A program made the position numbers and the translations under genes. DNA of 42,565 nt from Thermus neutrinimicus (lineage in GTDB: Bacteria; Deinococcota; Deinococci; Deinococcales; Thermaceae). The notes beneath the pieces are model-generated. The model was not told where the DNA came from, ran no database searches, and saw only the letters and a program-made list of their open reading frames with translations. The stretch lies in NCBI RefSeq assembly GCF_022760955.1, contig NZ_JAKTNU010000016.1, forward strand, positions 1-42,565, in the 5' to 3' direction. This document shows, in pieces, positions 8,484 through 16,914 of this stretch. The stretch's first letter is position 1. Every line of letters starts with the position of its first letter.

Positions 8484-9220
8484 AGATACCAAAGGACAAG
8501 ATACAGGCCCTGAAGGAGCACGAAGGTGAGGTAGGCCTCAGGCTTTTGGTAAAGCAGAAAGACCCCCAGGAAGAAAAGCTGGCTAGTGAGGCCCAGGTTC
8601 ACCACCCCCGCCAAGGCCCATTCGTCCCAAAAGCGCTCAGGCACAAGGCGAAACCGGCCAAGCAAAAAGCCCTCCAAGGCCCTGATACCCCAATCCTGGG
8701 GGAGGAAGAAAAGGCGGTACACCCCCCGCAGGAAGGCGAGAAGGGACGTGGGAGGATCCCCCTCCCCAGCGGGTAGGGGAAGACCCCGGGCTTCCCGGTA
8801 CAGCCTTTCCAGATTGAAGTCGTAGGACTGGACCAGGGTGAAAACCCCAAAGGCTACAAAGGCCAGTTCCCAGGCCCCGGTACGCGCCCCCAAGGCCAGG
8901 AAGAGGAAGAGGTTCCCCAGAAGGTCCAGCTCCGTGTCCAGGTAACGCCCAAGCTCCGTAACCTCCCCCCTCAGGCGCGCCAGCTGGCCATCGGCGTTAT
9001 CCAAAATGGTTTTTAGCTGGAGGAGAAGGGCTGCGGGTAGATCCTGGCCCAGATGGATCAACCGGGCGGCGAGGAGGACCAGGATGGTGTGGAGGAAAAC
9101 CAGGTGGTGAGGCCTAAGGCGGGTACGGAACAGGAGGAGGACCACCAGGTGGGCCAAGGGGCGGAAGAGGAGGACGTTGAGAAACTCCTGTACCGGCCTT
9201 TCCTTGGCTCCGGGAACCAT
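8447..9220 (-). CDS. CDP-alcohol phosphatidyltransferase family membrane protein
   Basis: Integral membrane enzyme joining a CDP-activated alcohol or lipid to an alcohol in phospholipid or related polar lipid synthesis. The signature DGX2ARX8GX3DX3D is seen in NADGQLARLRGEVTELGRYL followed by DTELD. There are several hydrophobic helices, e.g. LAHLVVLLLF near the N-terminus and the C-terminal LTFVLLQGLYLVLWYLW. It is 257 residues, longer than PgsA (about 180-200), so the acceptor is uncertain; inositol-phosphate or other headgroups are possible. It starts 2 nt after the cmk stop. Confidence 0.88.
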   Translation of the reverse strand: MVPGAKERPVQEFLNVLLFRPLAHLVVLLLFRTRLRPHHLVFLHTILVLLAARLIHLGQDLPAALLLQLKTILDNADGQLARLRGEVTELGRYLDTELDLLGNLFLFLALGARTGAWELAFVAFGVFTLVQSYDFNLERLYREARGLPLPAGEGDPPTSLLAFLRGVYRLFFLPQDWGIRALEGFLLGRFRLVPERFWDEWALAGVVNLGLTSQLFFLGVFLLYQKPEAYLTFVLLQGLYLVLWYLWRVLRAIPSPR

Positions 9221-9222
9221 GG

Positions 9223-9861
9223 TCAGTCCTGGATGTGGGAGAGCACCCGGGCCACCACCTCCTCGAGGGTCATCCCGCTGGTATCGATCACCACGGCCTC
9301 GGGAGCCGGGGCGCTTTGGGCCCGGTCCAGCTCGTCCCGCCGGATGAGCTCCCTCAGCACCTCCCCGTAATCCTGAGGCCGCTCCAGGGTGCGCCGCCTG
9401 GCCCGCACCTCCGGGGTGGCCGTGAGGTAGAACTTGTGGGGCGCCTGGGGAAAGACCGCCGTCCCCATATCCCGCCCCTCGGCCACGAAGGGCGGGGGCA
9501 CCTCCCTAAGCCTTTCGTTCACCCAGGCCCGCACCCCAGGGTGGCGGGCCACCTGGGAAACCGCACGGTCCACCTCGGGGGTGTGCAGGTTTGGGGTCAG
9601 GTCCTCCAGAGCGCCTGCCCTCTCAGCCACCACCCGGTTGCCCTGGGCCTCGGGGAGCAAACGCACCCGGAAAGTTTCTAAAAGCGCCAGAATGCCCGCC
9701 TCATCCCCTGGGTCCACCCCCACCCTCTGGGCCAGGTAGGCGGCGGCGCGGTAGAGGAGGCCGCTACTCAGGTAGGGCACACCCAAGGCCTCCGCCACCT
9801 TTTGGGCCACGGAGCTCTTTCCCGAGGCGGAGGGCCCGTCAATGGTCACGATGCCCCGCAT
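9223..9861 (-). CDS. cmk: Cytidylate kinase
   Basis: Phosphorylates CMP/dCMP with ATP for nucleotide and CDP-lipid supply. It begins [20 protein letters not shown] with the P-loop GPSASGKS. It continues with [15 protein letters not shown] (D-TG-YR-like CMP-site element), [13 protein letters not shown] (EGRDIGT motif) and [15 protein letters not shown]. The ATG at 9859-9861 gives 212 residues; the frame is open further upstream but family members begin here. The start overlaps the aroA 3' end by 16 nt. The aroA-cmk pairing recurs in many bacteria. Confidence 0.95.
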   Translation of the reverse strand: MRGIVTIDGPSASGKSSVAQKVAEALGVPYLSSGLLYRAAAYLAQRVGVDPGDEAGILALLETFRVRLLPEAQGNRVVAERAGALEDLTPNLHTPEVDRAVSQVARHPGVRAWVNERLREVPPPFVAEGRDMGTAVFPQAPHKFYLTATPEVRARRRTLERPQDYGEVLRELIRRDELDRAQSAPAPEAVVIDTSGMTLEEVVARVLSHIQD

Positions 9862-11135
9862 AGCCGCTTCAGGTCCTGGAAAAACCCGGGGTAGGAGATC
9901 TCCGCCCAATGGGGCTCCCAAACCCTAACCCCCACGGGCAAGGCTGCCACGGCGAAGGCCATGGCGATGCGGTGGTCGTGGAAGGGCTCCACCTCCCCCG
10001 GCCTCACCCCACCCCCTTGAATCCTCAGCCAGTCCGGTCCCTCCTCCACCCCAACCCCCAGGGCCCTGAGATTATGGGCAATGGCGGCGATGCGGTCGGA
10101 CTCCTTCACCCTGAGCTCGGAAAGGCCTGGAATATGGGTCTCCCCTTCTGCCCAGGAAGCAGCGGCGGCCAGGATGGGCACCTCGTCCACCATGAGGGGG
10201 ATCAGCCCCGGATCCACGGAGACCCCCTTTAGGGGGCTATACCGGGCCCGTATCCAGCCCACGGGCTCCCCCGCCTCCCCCTCCAGCACCTGCCACTCCA
10301 GGTCCGCCCCCATCTCCCGGAGCACCTGGAGAAGGCCCGTGCGGGTGGGGTTTAAGCCCACGCCCTCCACGGTGACCTCGGAACCCGGGGTGAGGAGGGC
10401 GGCCACCAGGAAAAAGGCGGCGGAGGAGAAATCCCCAGGCACGGTGAGGTCCTTGGCAGGAAAGGGCTCGGCCCTTTGGGTGCGGATGCGCGGGCCCTCC
10501 CTTTCCAAGGGAAGCCCGAAGTGGCGGAAGAGCCTTTCCGTATGGTCCCGGGTGGGAAGGGGCTCCACCACCTCCGTGACCCCCTCGGCGAAAAGCCCTG
10601 CCAGGAGGAGGGCGCTTTTCACCTGGGCGCTGGGAACGGGAAGGGTGTAGGAAATCCCCTTTAAGCCCTTGCCCCGCACCGCCAAGGGGGCCTTTCTCCC
10701 CCCTTCCCTTCCCTCTATGGAAGCCCCCATGGCCCTTAAGGGCTCGGCCACCCGGCCCATGGGACGGCGGCGCAAGGAAGCATCTCCCGTCAGGACCGCA
10801 AAAAGGCCCTCCTGCCCCGCAAGGATCCCCAGGATCAGGCGCATCAGGGTCCCGGCGTTGCCGCAGTCCAGCACATCCTCCGGCTCCTTCAAGCGTAGCC
10901 CCTGTCCCCGCACCCGGAGGTGGGGGCCCTCCTCGAGGATCTCCGCCCCCAAGGCCCTCAGGACCCGGGCGGTGGACAGGGTGTCCCCAGCCTTCAGGGG
11001 ATGGAAAAGCCTGCCCTCCCCCTGGCTCAGGGCCAGGAGCATGAGCCCCCGGTGGGTGACGGACTTATCCCCGGGAACCCGCACGCTTCCCCGCAAGGGA
11101 CCACAGGGGCCTAGGTCCAGGTGAGGCCGGTCCAT
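9846..11135 (-). CDS. aroA: 3-phosphoshikimate 1-carboxyvinyltransferase (EPSP synthase)
   Basis: Sixth step of the shikimate pathway, transferring enolpyruvyl from PEP to shikimate-3-phosphate. It is 429 residues, standard length. Visible motifs: [17 protein letters not shown] (substrate Lys), [12 protein letters not shown] (GNAGT, PEP binding), [15 protein letters not shown], and near the C-terminus [16 protein letters not shown] and [15 protein letters not shown]. The NAGT-x-MR motif is unaltered. First gene of a five-gene minus-strand operon. The start is 7 nt after a -10 box, so the message is probably leaderless. Confidence 0.97.
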   Translation of the reverse strand: MDRPHLDLGPCGPLRGSVRVPGDKSVTHRGLMLLALSQGEGRLFHPLKAGDTLSTARVLRALGAEILEEGPHLRVRGQGLRLKEPEDVLDCGNAGTLMRLILGILAGQEGLFAVLTGDASLRRRPMGRVAEPLRAMGASIEGREGGRKAPLAVRGKGLKGISYTLPVPSAQVKSALLLAGLFAEGVTEVVEPLPTRDHTERLFRHFGLPLEREGPRIRTQRAEPFPAKDLTVPGDFSSAAFFLVAALLTPGSEVTVEGVGLNPTRTGLLQVLREMGADLEWQVLEGEAGEPVGWIRARYSPLKGVSVDPGLIPLMVDEVPILAAAASWAEGETHIPGLSELRVKESDRIAAIAHNLRALGVGVEEGPDWLRIQGGGVRPGEVEPFHDHRIAMAFAVAALPVGVRVWEPHWAEISYPGFFQDLKRLCGAS

Positions 11136-11142
11136 GCCCCCC

Positions 11143-11172
11143 AGTCTCGGGGGAACGGGGGGCTTTGGTCAA
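11143..11172 (-). promoter_or_regulatory. promoter of the aroA operon
   Basis: Minus strand: TTGACC (11172-11167), 18-nt spacer, GAGACT (11148-11143), then 7 nt to the aroA ATG (leaderless spacing). Its -35 overlaps the -35 of the divergent regulator gene. Confidence 0.55.
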
Positions 11173-11192
11173 GGGCGATCCCCGATTACAAT
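11165..11192 (+). promoter_or_regulatory. promoter of the BTAD regulator gene
   Basis: TTGGTC (11165-11170), 16-nt spacer, TACAAT (11187-11192), then 11 nt to the ATG at 11204. The -35 is weak. Confidence 0.45.
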
Positions 11193-11203
11193 GGAATCCA
11201 AGC

Positions 11204-13822
11204 ATGGCCCTGGCGTGGCAAAGCCCGGTGTATCTGGAACGGAAAAGGCTCCTGGAACTGCTACCCGAAGAACCTGGCTTTGCCGTTTACCTCGAGGCCC
11301 CCGCCGGCTACGGAAAAAGCGTCCTGGCCGGGCAGCTGGCCGCCCAACTGGGCCTTCGCACCCTCTGGGCCAGCACCCTTCTGGGCGAACCCCGGGTCCT
11401 CCTGGCCAAGGCCCTGGTCTTGCCCCAGGAGGTGCCCTGGGGAGGGGTGGTGGAGGCCCTTCGGGCTGAACCCACCCTGGTCATCCTGGAGGACCTGGCG
11501 GGGACGGAGGATCTCTCCCCCCTCCTCCGCACCCTCCCCTGCCTCCTGGTCCTGGCCAGCCGAAAACCCCTCCCCTATCCCGAGCTCCCCAAGCTCTTGG
11601 CGGAGGGAAGGCTCGTGCACCTGAAGGCGGTGGACCTGGCCTTTACCCTGGAGGAAGCCAGGCTCCTCTTCGCTGGCAAGGAGGGCTATGAGGAAGCCCA
11701 CCGGGCCACAGGGGGATGGCCCCTTCCCCTTTTCCTTTCCGCCCTCACGGGAAGCCCCCCCGAGCCCACGGCCCTCATCCAGGGATTGGAGGAGAGCCTG
11801 TCTCCAGAGGAGTTCCAAGAAGGTCTCCTGCTGGCGGCCCTGCCCCACCTACCCTTTGCCCTTGCCCGCCCGGAAACGGAAAGCCTCTTCCAAAAAGGGC
11901 TTCTAAAGCGCCTGCCTGAGGGCTACAGCCTTCACCCCCTCCTCAAGGAGATGGCCAAAAGAAGCCTCCTCGAGGAGGTGCGGCAGGCGGTACGCCAGGC
12001 AGGGAAGAGGCTTCCCCCTGCCCTTTTGGCCGAGGCCTACTGGGAGGTGGGCCTGGAGGAAGCGCTTCTGGACCTCCTGGAACAGCCCATTACCCTCCCC
12101 ATCCCCGCGGAAAGGCTCCTGGAGTGGGAAGACCTCCTCCGTCAAGGAGGCCCCAGAGCCCACTTGCGCCTGGGGGAGGCCCTGGCCCAGTGCGGAAGGA
12201 GGGAGGGCCTATCCCTTTTGGAGGAGCTCGCGGCCTCGAGGGCCAAGGAGGACCCGGCCCTGGCCCTCATTGCTTTAGGACACCTGGCCTACTATTTCTC
12301 CGAAACCCTTTTGGGGAAGGACCTTTCCCGGGCCCGCGTCTACCTGGAAGAGGGCCTAGGCTTGCTCCCCCAGGTAAGCCCGGAGCTGGCCGGGCGCTTC
12401 CTCAACGACGCGGCCCGGGTACCCTTTGCGGAGGGCAGGCCGGAGGAAGCCGCCCATCTCCTGGAGGAGGCCTTGCGCTACCTGCCCCCGGAAAGCCCCT
12501 ACCGCATCGCCCCTCTTTCCAACCTGTCACTCCTGCGCTTTGAACTACAGGGAAGCATCCGCGAAAGGATCCAGGCCCTGGAGGAAGCCTTAAGGCTCAT
12601 GGAGGGACACCTGCCCCAGAACATCCCGGGCCACCTCAGGGACCTGGGCTGGCTTTACCTCCTCCTGGGGGAAAGGGAAAAGGCCCGCGCCCACCTGGAA
12701 AGGGCGGCCCGAACCCCCGGCCATCCCCTGGCCTCCCTGGAGGCCAGGATGCTCCTCGCCCACCTGGAAGGGGATGCCGAGGCCCTTACCCGCCACGTGG
12801 CCCAGGCGGAGCTGTGGGAAACACCCTACCTGGTGGAAAGGGGACGGGCCCTTCTGGCGGAGCTAAAGAGGGATCCAGGGCTCCTCGAGGGGCTTTCCGG
12901 CTTTTTCCCAAGCCTCACCCGGGCCCTCCTGCTCAGGGATCCGAGCCTCCTTCCCCCCTATCCCGAAAGCCGGGAGGAAAGGCTCCTCTGGTACTCCGCC
13001 CGCTACCGCCTCCTGGGAGAAGAGGGGGATTTGGAAGCCCTCCTCGCCCTCACCGACGCCAAGGAAGGCATCCTCCCCGGCCTCCTTCCCCTGGAAAGCC
13101 TTCCCCGCAAGCGGCCCGAGCTTTCCCGGGCCTATCCCCTTTTGCAGGTCCTGCGCCTGGGCTGGAAGGAAGCCATCGCCTCGAGGCTCCCCGAGGTACC
13201 TCCCTTGAAGGTCCAGGTTATGGGAGGCTTCCGGGTGCAAAACCCCTTGGGGCCTGTGGAGCTAAGGGGGAAGGCCAAGGAGGTCTTCGCCCTCTTGCTC
13301 CTCGGCCTTCCCCGGGAGGAGGTGGCCTTTGCCCTTTGGCCGGACCTTTCCGAGGAAGCCGCCTTGAACAACCTTTACGTGTGGCTTGCCCGCCTGCGCA
13401 AACTCCTGGAACCCTGGGGGGTCCCCACCTACCTGGGGGAGGAGGGATTGATGCGGGTGGAAGCGGACCTCTTCGCCCTGGAGGAAGCCTTGGAACGGGG
13501 TGAGGCCGAAAGGGTCTTGGAGCTTTACCGGGAACCCCTCTTCCCGGGCCTGGACCACCCCCATCTGGACCACAAGCGGGAGGAGGTCTTCCATCGGGTG
13601 CGAGCCCTTTTCCTCAGGAAGGGGGAGCCCCGCTTCCTGGAGCGACTCTTGGAGCTGGACCCCCTGGACGAGGAAGCCCTCATCCCCCTGGTGGAATCCT
13701 GTCTATCCCGGGGGCAACGGGTCCGGGCCCGAAGGTTTTTGGAGCATTACCGGAAGAAGCTTTGGGAAGAGCTTGGGGAAAAACCCTCCCCTAAGGTGGA
13801 AGCCCTTCTTAGGACCCTTTAG
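11204..13822 (+). CDS. Large ATPase transcriptional regulator with C-terminal winged helix and BTAD domain
   Basis: A predicted signal-integrating transcription factor of the MalT/AfsR (STAND ATPase) kind, 872 residues from ATG 11204. N-terminal P-loop ATPase: EAPAGYGKSVLAGQLAAQLG (Lys38) and LVILEDLAG as Walker B. Residues from about 220 to 650 are helical, Leu/Glu/Ala-rich repeats resembling TPRs. From residue 668 a winged helix begins (LKVQVMGGFRVQNPLGPVEL), with FALWPDLSEEAALNNLYVWL. A bacterial transcriptional activation domain then runs to the C-terminus (LFALEEALERGEAERVLELY ... LERLLELDPLDEEALIPLVE). In AfsR/SARP proteins this DNA-binding/BTAD unit is usually N-terminal; here it is C-terminal. 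Divergent from aroA; its 3' end overlaps manA by 14 nt. Ligand and targets unknown. Confidence 0.85.
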   Translation: MALAWQSPVYLERKRLLELLPEEPGFAVYLEAPAGYGKSVLAGQLAAQLGLRTLWASTLLGEPRVLLAKALVLPQEVPWGGVVEALRAEPTLVILEDLAGTEDLSPLLRTLPCLLVLASRKPLPYPELPKLLAEGRLVHLKAVDLAFTLEEARLLFAGKEGYEEAHRATGGWPLPLFLSALTGSPPEPTALIQGLEESLSPEEFQEGLLLAALPHLPFALARPETESLFQKGLLKRLPEGYSLHPLLKEMAKRSLLEEVRQAVRQAGKRLPPALLAEAYWEVGLEEALLDLLEQPITLPIPAERLLEWEDLLRQGGPRAHLRLGEALAQCGRREGLSLLEELAASRAKEDPALALIALGHLAYYFSETLLGKDLSRARVYLEEGLGLLPQVSPELAGRFLNDAARVPFAEGRPEEAAHLLEEALRYLPPESPYRIAPLSNLSLLRFELQGSIRERIQALEEALRLMEGHLPQNIPGHLRDLGWLYLLLGEREKARAHLERAARTPGHPLASLEARMLLAHLEGDAEALTRHVAQAELWETPYLVERGRALLAELKRDPGLLEGLSGFFPSLTRALLLRDPSLLPPYPESREERLLWYSARYRLLGEEGDLEALLALTDAKEGILPGLLPLESLPRKRPELSRAYPLLQVLRLGWKEAIASRLPEVPPLKVQVMGGFRVQNPLGPVELRGKAKEVFALLLLGLPREEVAFALWPDLSEEAALNNLYVWLARLRKLLEPWGVPTYLGEEGLMRVEADLFALEEALERGEAERVLELYREPLFPGLDHPHLDHKREEVFHRVRALFLRKGEPRFLERLLELDPLDEEALIPLVESCLSRGQRVRARRFLEHYRKKLWEELGEKPSPKVEALLRTL

Positions 13823-14582
13823 GGCTCGCCCCGAGGAAAAACCCTTCCCCTTCCACCCGGATCCCTTCTCCCGGTTCCAAAAGGAAGGTGGCCGGGGGCA
13901 CCAAGGGGATGCCCTCCACCCGGGCCTCTCCTTCCAGGAGGGTGAGGAGAAGGGGAGCCTGGGGCTTTAGGTGAAGAACTCCCCACAAGGGATAGCGATA
14001 AAGGTGGAAATAGGGTGTCCTGAGGAGGCGCTCTCCCCCTTCCACCGGCTCGGGCTGGACCGGAGGTAACGGGGTGGGCTCCAGAATGGCCACCTCGAGG
14101 GCCTTTTCCAGGTGAAGCTCCCGGGGGCGGCCGTAATCGTAAAGCCGGTAGGTGAGGTCCGAGGGCGTCTGCACCTCATAAACCTGGACCCCGGGGCCCA
14201 AGGCATGAACCACCCCGGCGGGCAGGTAGAGCACCTGGCCCGGGACCACGGGAACCCGGTTTAGGATTCGGTCCAGGTTCCCCCTGGTCACCGCATCCCT
14301 GACCTCTTGGAGGCTCACCCGCCGGGAGAAACCGTAGACCACCTCCCCTGGGGCGAGCACGTACCAGGCCTCATATTTGCCCGGCCTCCCTTCCTTCTCT
14401 AGGGCGTAGGCATGGGGCGGATGGACCTGCACGGAAAGCCATTCCGCTGGGTCCAGGATCTTCAGGAGAAGGGGCTCCTCCGCCAGCCACACCTCTCCCA
14501 CCCCTGGGCCGAAGCCCAGGGCATCTCCCCCCCAGGGACGCTGCACCGGCCTGGGACTAAAAGGCCGCACCAGGGTTAGCAT
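13809..14582 (-). CDS. manA: Mannose-6-phosphate isomerase, class I (short)
   Basis: Zinc-dependent cupin interconverting mannose-6-P and fructose-6-P. Starts LVRPFSPRPVQRPWGGDALG; metal-site motif LSVQVHPPHAYAL followed by KYEAWYVLAPGE, then VLYLPAGVVHALGPGVQVYEVQTPSDLTYRLYD, typical of the family. It is 257 residues, near the short Bacillus-type enzymes. Back to back with the phosphoglucose-isomerase-like gene, 7 nt separating the two start codons, so the pair probably acts on related hexose phosphates. Convergent with the regulator gene, overlapping it by 14 nt. Confidence 0.9.
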   Translation of the reverse strand: MLTLVRPFSPRPVQRPWGGDALGFGPGVGEVWLAEEPLLLKILDPAEWLSVQVHPPHAYALEKEGRPGKYEAWYVLAPGEVVYGFSRRVSLQEVRDAVTRGNLDRILNRVPVVPGQVLYLPAGVVHALGPGVQVYEVQTPSDLTYRLYDYGRPRELHLEKALEVAILEPTPLPPVQPEPVEGGERLLRTPYFHLYRYPLWGVLHLKPQAPLLLTLLEGEARVEGIPLVPPATFLLEPGEGIRVEGEGFFLGASPKGS

Positions 14583-14593
14583 AAGGGGTATGC
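14577..14593. promoter_or_regulatory. overlapping divergent starts in an inverted repeat
   Basis: GCATA-AGGGG-TATGC (14579-14593) is a perfect 5-bp inverted repeat whose arms contain the manA start codon (CAT, minus strand) and the start codon at 14590 (plus strand). For the plus gene, TAGCAT (14577-14582) is a -10 candidate with 7 nt to the ATG, leaderless spacing. For manA, CATACC is a weaker -10 candidate 4 nt away. Confidence 0.4.
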
Positions 14594-15462
14594 GCGACCT
14601 GGACCGCGAGGAAACCTATCTTTCGGACCGACGAGGCCTGGCCCTGGAGCTTCGCGACCTGGTGGGTTCGGGGCCCGTGCCCACCCGGTCCTACCCCGCG
14701 CCCTACGCCGCCTTGGGCTATGGGGAGGGCCACTTCGCCGCCGGGCTCTCCGGCCTCCCCGACTGGACGGAGGAGGGGACCCTGTTCGTGCTGGAAGGCG
14801 GGTACGACCTGGGAGAGGCCGCGGCCCTTTCCCTTCTGGCGGAGACGGAACGGGTGCAGGTGGTCAGGCTGGGCCTCCGCCCCGGAGGGGAGGTCTACCT
14901 GTACCCTAGCCCCCTGAACCCTTACCGCTACCTGCGCTTCCTCCTCCTGGCCACGGGGCAGGAGGAAGCCCTCATGGAGGTGGATAGGGCCCTACTGGAG
15001 GAGCGAAAACGCCTCACCCCGGAGATCCCCCTCGAGGAGAACCCCGCCAAGTTCCTGGCCTACACCCTGGTGGAGCGAATCCCCCTCCTCTACGCCCCTT
15101 TTTACCGCCCCCTAGAGGAGGCCGGGCAGAGCCTCTTTGCCCGCATCGGGAAAAGCCTGGCCCTCACCCCACCCCATAGCGCCCTGGAGTTTTTCCTCAC
15201 GGGCCTCGAGGCGCGCCACGAACAAGGAGACCCCTTGGCCGCCCTTCTTTTGGGGGAAGGGGAGGCGGTACGCCTGGCCAAGGAGATCCTGGAAACCCGG
15301 GTGGACGCCATCGCCGAGGTGCCTGCCCCCTCAGGTGGCCGCCTGGCCCAGGCCCTGGCCCTCTGGTACCGGCTGGCCTGGACCGCCTACTACCTGGCCC
15401 TCCTCTACGGGGTGGACCCCTCCGACCCCGAGGTGCTGGAGCGCCTGCGGGAAGCCACCTAA
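14590..15462 (+). CDS. Phosphoglucose/phosphomannose isomerase-like SIS-domain protein
   Basis: 290 residues resembling bifunctional PGI/PMI proteins, degenerate at the N-terminal SIS part. Family-like pieces: SYPAPYAALGYGEGHFAAGL, then in the C-terminal half NPAKFLAYTLVERIPLLYAP, ALEFFLTGLEARHEQGDPLA and YYLALLYGVDPSDPEVLERL, which is the usual PGI/PMI ending. I recall a T. thermophilus protein of the same length annotated as glucose-6-phosphate-isomerase-like. Whether it isomerises sugar phosphates is not shown by the sequence. Pairing with manA supports a hexose-phosphate role. Followed 6 nt later by endonuclease V. Confidence 0.75.
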   Translation: MRDLDREETYLSDRRGLALELRDLVGSGPVPTRSYPAPYAALGYGEGHFAAGLSGLPDWTEEGTLFVLEGGYDLGEAAALSLLAETERVQVVRLGLRPGGEVYLYPSPLNPYRYLRFLLLATGQEEALMEVDRALLEERKRLTPEIPLEENPAKFLAYTLVERIPLLYAPFYRPLEEAGQSLFARIGKSLALTPPHSALEFFLTGLEARHEQGDPLAALLLGEGEAVRLAKEILETRVDAIAEVPAPSGGRLAQALALWYRLAWTAYYLALLYGVDPSDPEVLERLREAT

Positions 15463-15468
15463 ACGCCC

Positions 15469-16146
15469 ATGACGCCCTTCCCTAAGCCGGAGGACCTCCA
15501 GGCGGCCATGGCCCTGCAAAGGAGCCTGGCGGAAAGGGTGCTCCTGGAGGGAAGCCTTCAAGGCGTCCAGCGGATCGCCGCCCTAGACGCTTCCCACAAA
15601 AGGGGGAAGCCCCTGGTGGCGGTGGCGGTGCTTTACCACCTGGAGAAGGGCCCTATGGCCGTGGGGTTGGGGGTGGTGCCCGAGGAAGCCCTTTTCCCCT
15701 ACATTCCCGGCTTCCTCTCCTTCCGGGAGGCCCCTGCCTATCTCCAGGCCATACATGCCCTGGGCGATCCCCCCGAGGCCCTTTTGGTGGATGGCCAGGG
15801 CATCGCCCACCCCCGGGGCCTGGGCATCGCCAGCCACCTGGGGGTGCACCTGGACCTCCCCAGCATCGGGGTGGCCAAGAGCCTGCTCCACGGCCGCCTC
15901 GAGGCTCCCTTGCCCCAGGAGGCGGGCAGCGCGGTAAGGCTTCTCTCCCCGGAAGGCCGCCCCCTGGGCTACGCCTACCGCAGCCGCCAGGGAGTCAAGC
16001 CCCTTTTCATCTCCCCGGGCCACCGGGTGGGCCTGGAGGAGGCCTTGGCCTTCGTGAAGGGACTTCCCACCCGTTTCCGCCTGCCGGAACCCCTGCGCCT
16101 GGCCCACCTCGAGGCGGGCAAGGCCCTCCGCAGGCTGGACCCGTAA
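15469..16146 (+). CDS. nfi: Endonuclease V (deoxyinosine 3' endonuclease)
   Basis: DNA repair nuclease cutting near deoxyinosine, the product of adenine deamination, which is frequent at high temperature. 225 residues. Family motifs: metal Asp40 in IAALDASHKRG (VAGVDVSYKR-like), FPYIPGFLSFREAPAYLQAI (the Tyr wedge region YIPGFLSFRE), Asp108 in LLVDGQGIAHPRGLGIASHL, and LPSIGVAKSLLHG. All expected catalytic acids are present. ATG 15469 follows the upstream stop by 6 nt; co-transcription is likely. Confidence 0.95.
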   Translation: MTPFPKPEDLQAAMALQRSLAERVLLEGSLQGVQRIAALDASHKRGKPLVAVAVLYHLEKGPMAVGLGVVPEEALFPYIPGFLSFREAPAYLQAIHALGDPPEALLVDGQGIAHPRGLGIASHLGVHLDLPSIGVAKSLLHGRLEAPLPQEAGSAVRLLSPEGRPLGYAYRSRQGVKPLFISPGHRVGLEEALAFVKGLPTRFRLPEPLRLAHLEAGKALRRLDP

Positions 16147-16149
16147 ACT
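16144..16149 (+). promoter_or_regulatory. TAAACT -10 box overlapping the nfi stop codon
   Basis: TAAACT includes the TAA stop of the endonuclease V gene. It lies 7 nt before the GTG of plsC, a leaderless arrangement repeated at 32560-32565. Confidence 0.45.
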
Positions 16150-16156
16150 GGAGCCC

Positions 16157-16792
16157 GTGGAGGCCCAGCGACCAAACCCCGTCTACCGGGCCGCTTGGTA
16201 CCTGGCCCGGTCTCTCCTGCACCTTCTTTTCGGCTACCGGGTGGAGGGAGCGGAAAACGTCCCCCGGGAGGGTTCCGTGATCCTGGCAGCCAACCACCTT
16301 TCCATCCTGGATCCCATCGCCGTGGGGGCCGGGGTGAGACGCCCGGTGAGCTTTCTGGCCCGGGCCGAGGTCTTCCGCCTGCCCTTCCTCTCCTGGCTCC
16401 TACCCCGGCTTTACGCCATCCCCGTGGAGCGGGGCCAAAGCGACCTCTCCGCCATCAAGGGGGCCATCCGCGCCCTGGAGCGGGGCATGGCCTTCGGCAT
16501 CTTCCCGGAAGGAACCCGAAGCCGCACGGGCAAACTCCAGCCCTTCAAGACCGGAGTGGCGGCCATCGCCCTACGCACCGGCAGTCCCGTGGTACCGGTG
16601 GCCGTGGTGGGCACTGACCAGGCCTGGCCCGTGGGCCGAAAGCTATTCCGTTTGCGCAGACCCATCCGGGTGATCTACGGGAAACCCATACTGGTTCCAA
16701 GGCTTTCCCGGTTTACCCACCAGGAGCTGGAAAGCTTGACCCGGGAGATAGAGGCCCGGGTAAGGGAACTTCTGCCACCCCGGTACCGCTAG
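16157..16792 (+). CDS. plsC: 1-acyl-sn-glycerol-3-phosphate acyltransferase
   Basis: Membrane-associated acyltransferase making phosphatidic acid from lysophosphatidic acid. The LPLAT motifs are present: AANHLSILDPIAVG (NHX4D, catalytic His/Asp), the central GRQRG-like RGQSDLSAIKGAI, FPEGTRSRTGKLQPFKTG (motif III, substrate binding) and VVPVAVVG (motif IV). There is one N-terminal amphipathic/hydrophobic segment. GTG start at 16157 with no Shine-Dalgarno but a -10 box 7 nt upstream. It is 211 residues, normal for the family. Confidence 0.93.
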   Translation: MEAQRPNPVYRAAWYLARSLLHLLFGYRVEGAENVPREGSVILAANHLSILDPIAVGAGVRRPVSFLARAEVFRLPFLSWLLPRLYAIPVERGQSDLSAIKGAIRALERGMAFGIFPEGTRSRTGKLQPFKTGVAAIALRTGSPVVPVAVVGTDQAWPVGRKLFRLRRPIRVIYGKPILVPRLSRFTHQELESLTREIEARVRELLPPRYR

Positions 16793-16810
16793 AGCCAATA
16801 CTTCCGTTAT

Positions 16811-16840
16811 CATACATTACTATACACAGGTATACAAATA
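16811..16840 (+). promoter_or_regulatory. AT-rich tract with ATAC repeated every 10 bp upstream of the HU promoter
   Basis: cATAC, tATAC and tATAC begin at 16811, 16821 and 16831, one helical turn apart, in a region much richer in A/T than the surroundings. It lies just upstream of the HU -35. It could be an UP-like element, a curved segment or a regulator/HU binding site. No gene is seen between 16793 and 16914. Confidence 0.35.
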
Positions 16841-16850
16841 GGTCGGAGTA

Positions 16851-16880
16851 TTGCGTGGTTGTATTCAAGCGTGCTATAGT
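16851..16880 (+). promoter_or_regulatory. promoter of the HU gene
   Basis: TTGCGT (16851-16856), 18-nt spacer, TATAGT (16875-16880). A leader of about 28 nt contains GGAGGTG close before the ATG at 16915. Confidence 0.55.
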
Positions 16881-16914
16881 CCTTGCGGAAGGGAAAAGAG
16901 GAGGGAGGTGAAGA

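Noticed and set aside
16793..16914. tRNA or small RNA gene in the AT-rich gap before hup
   Set aside because: No cloverleaf, CCA end or terminator; the stretch is explained by a promoter and phased ATAC motifs.
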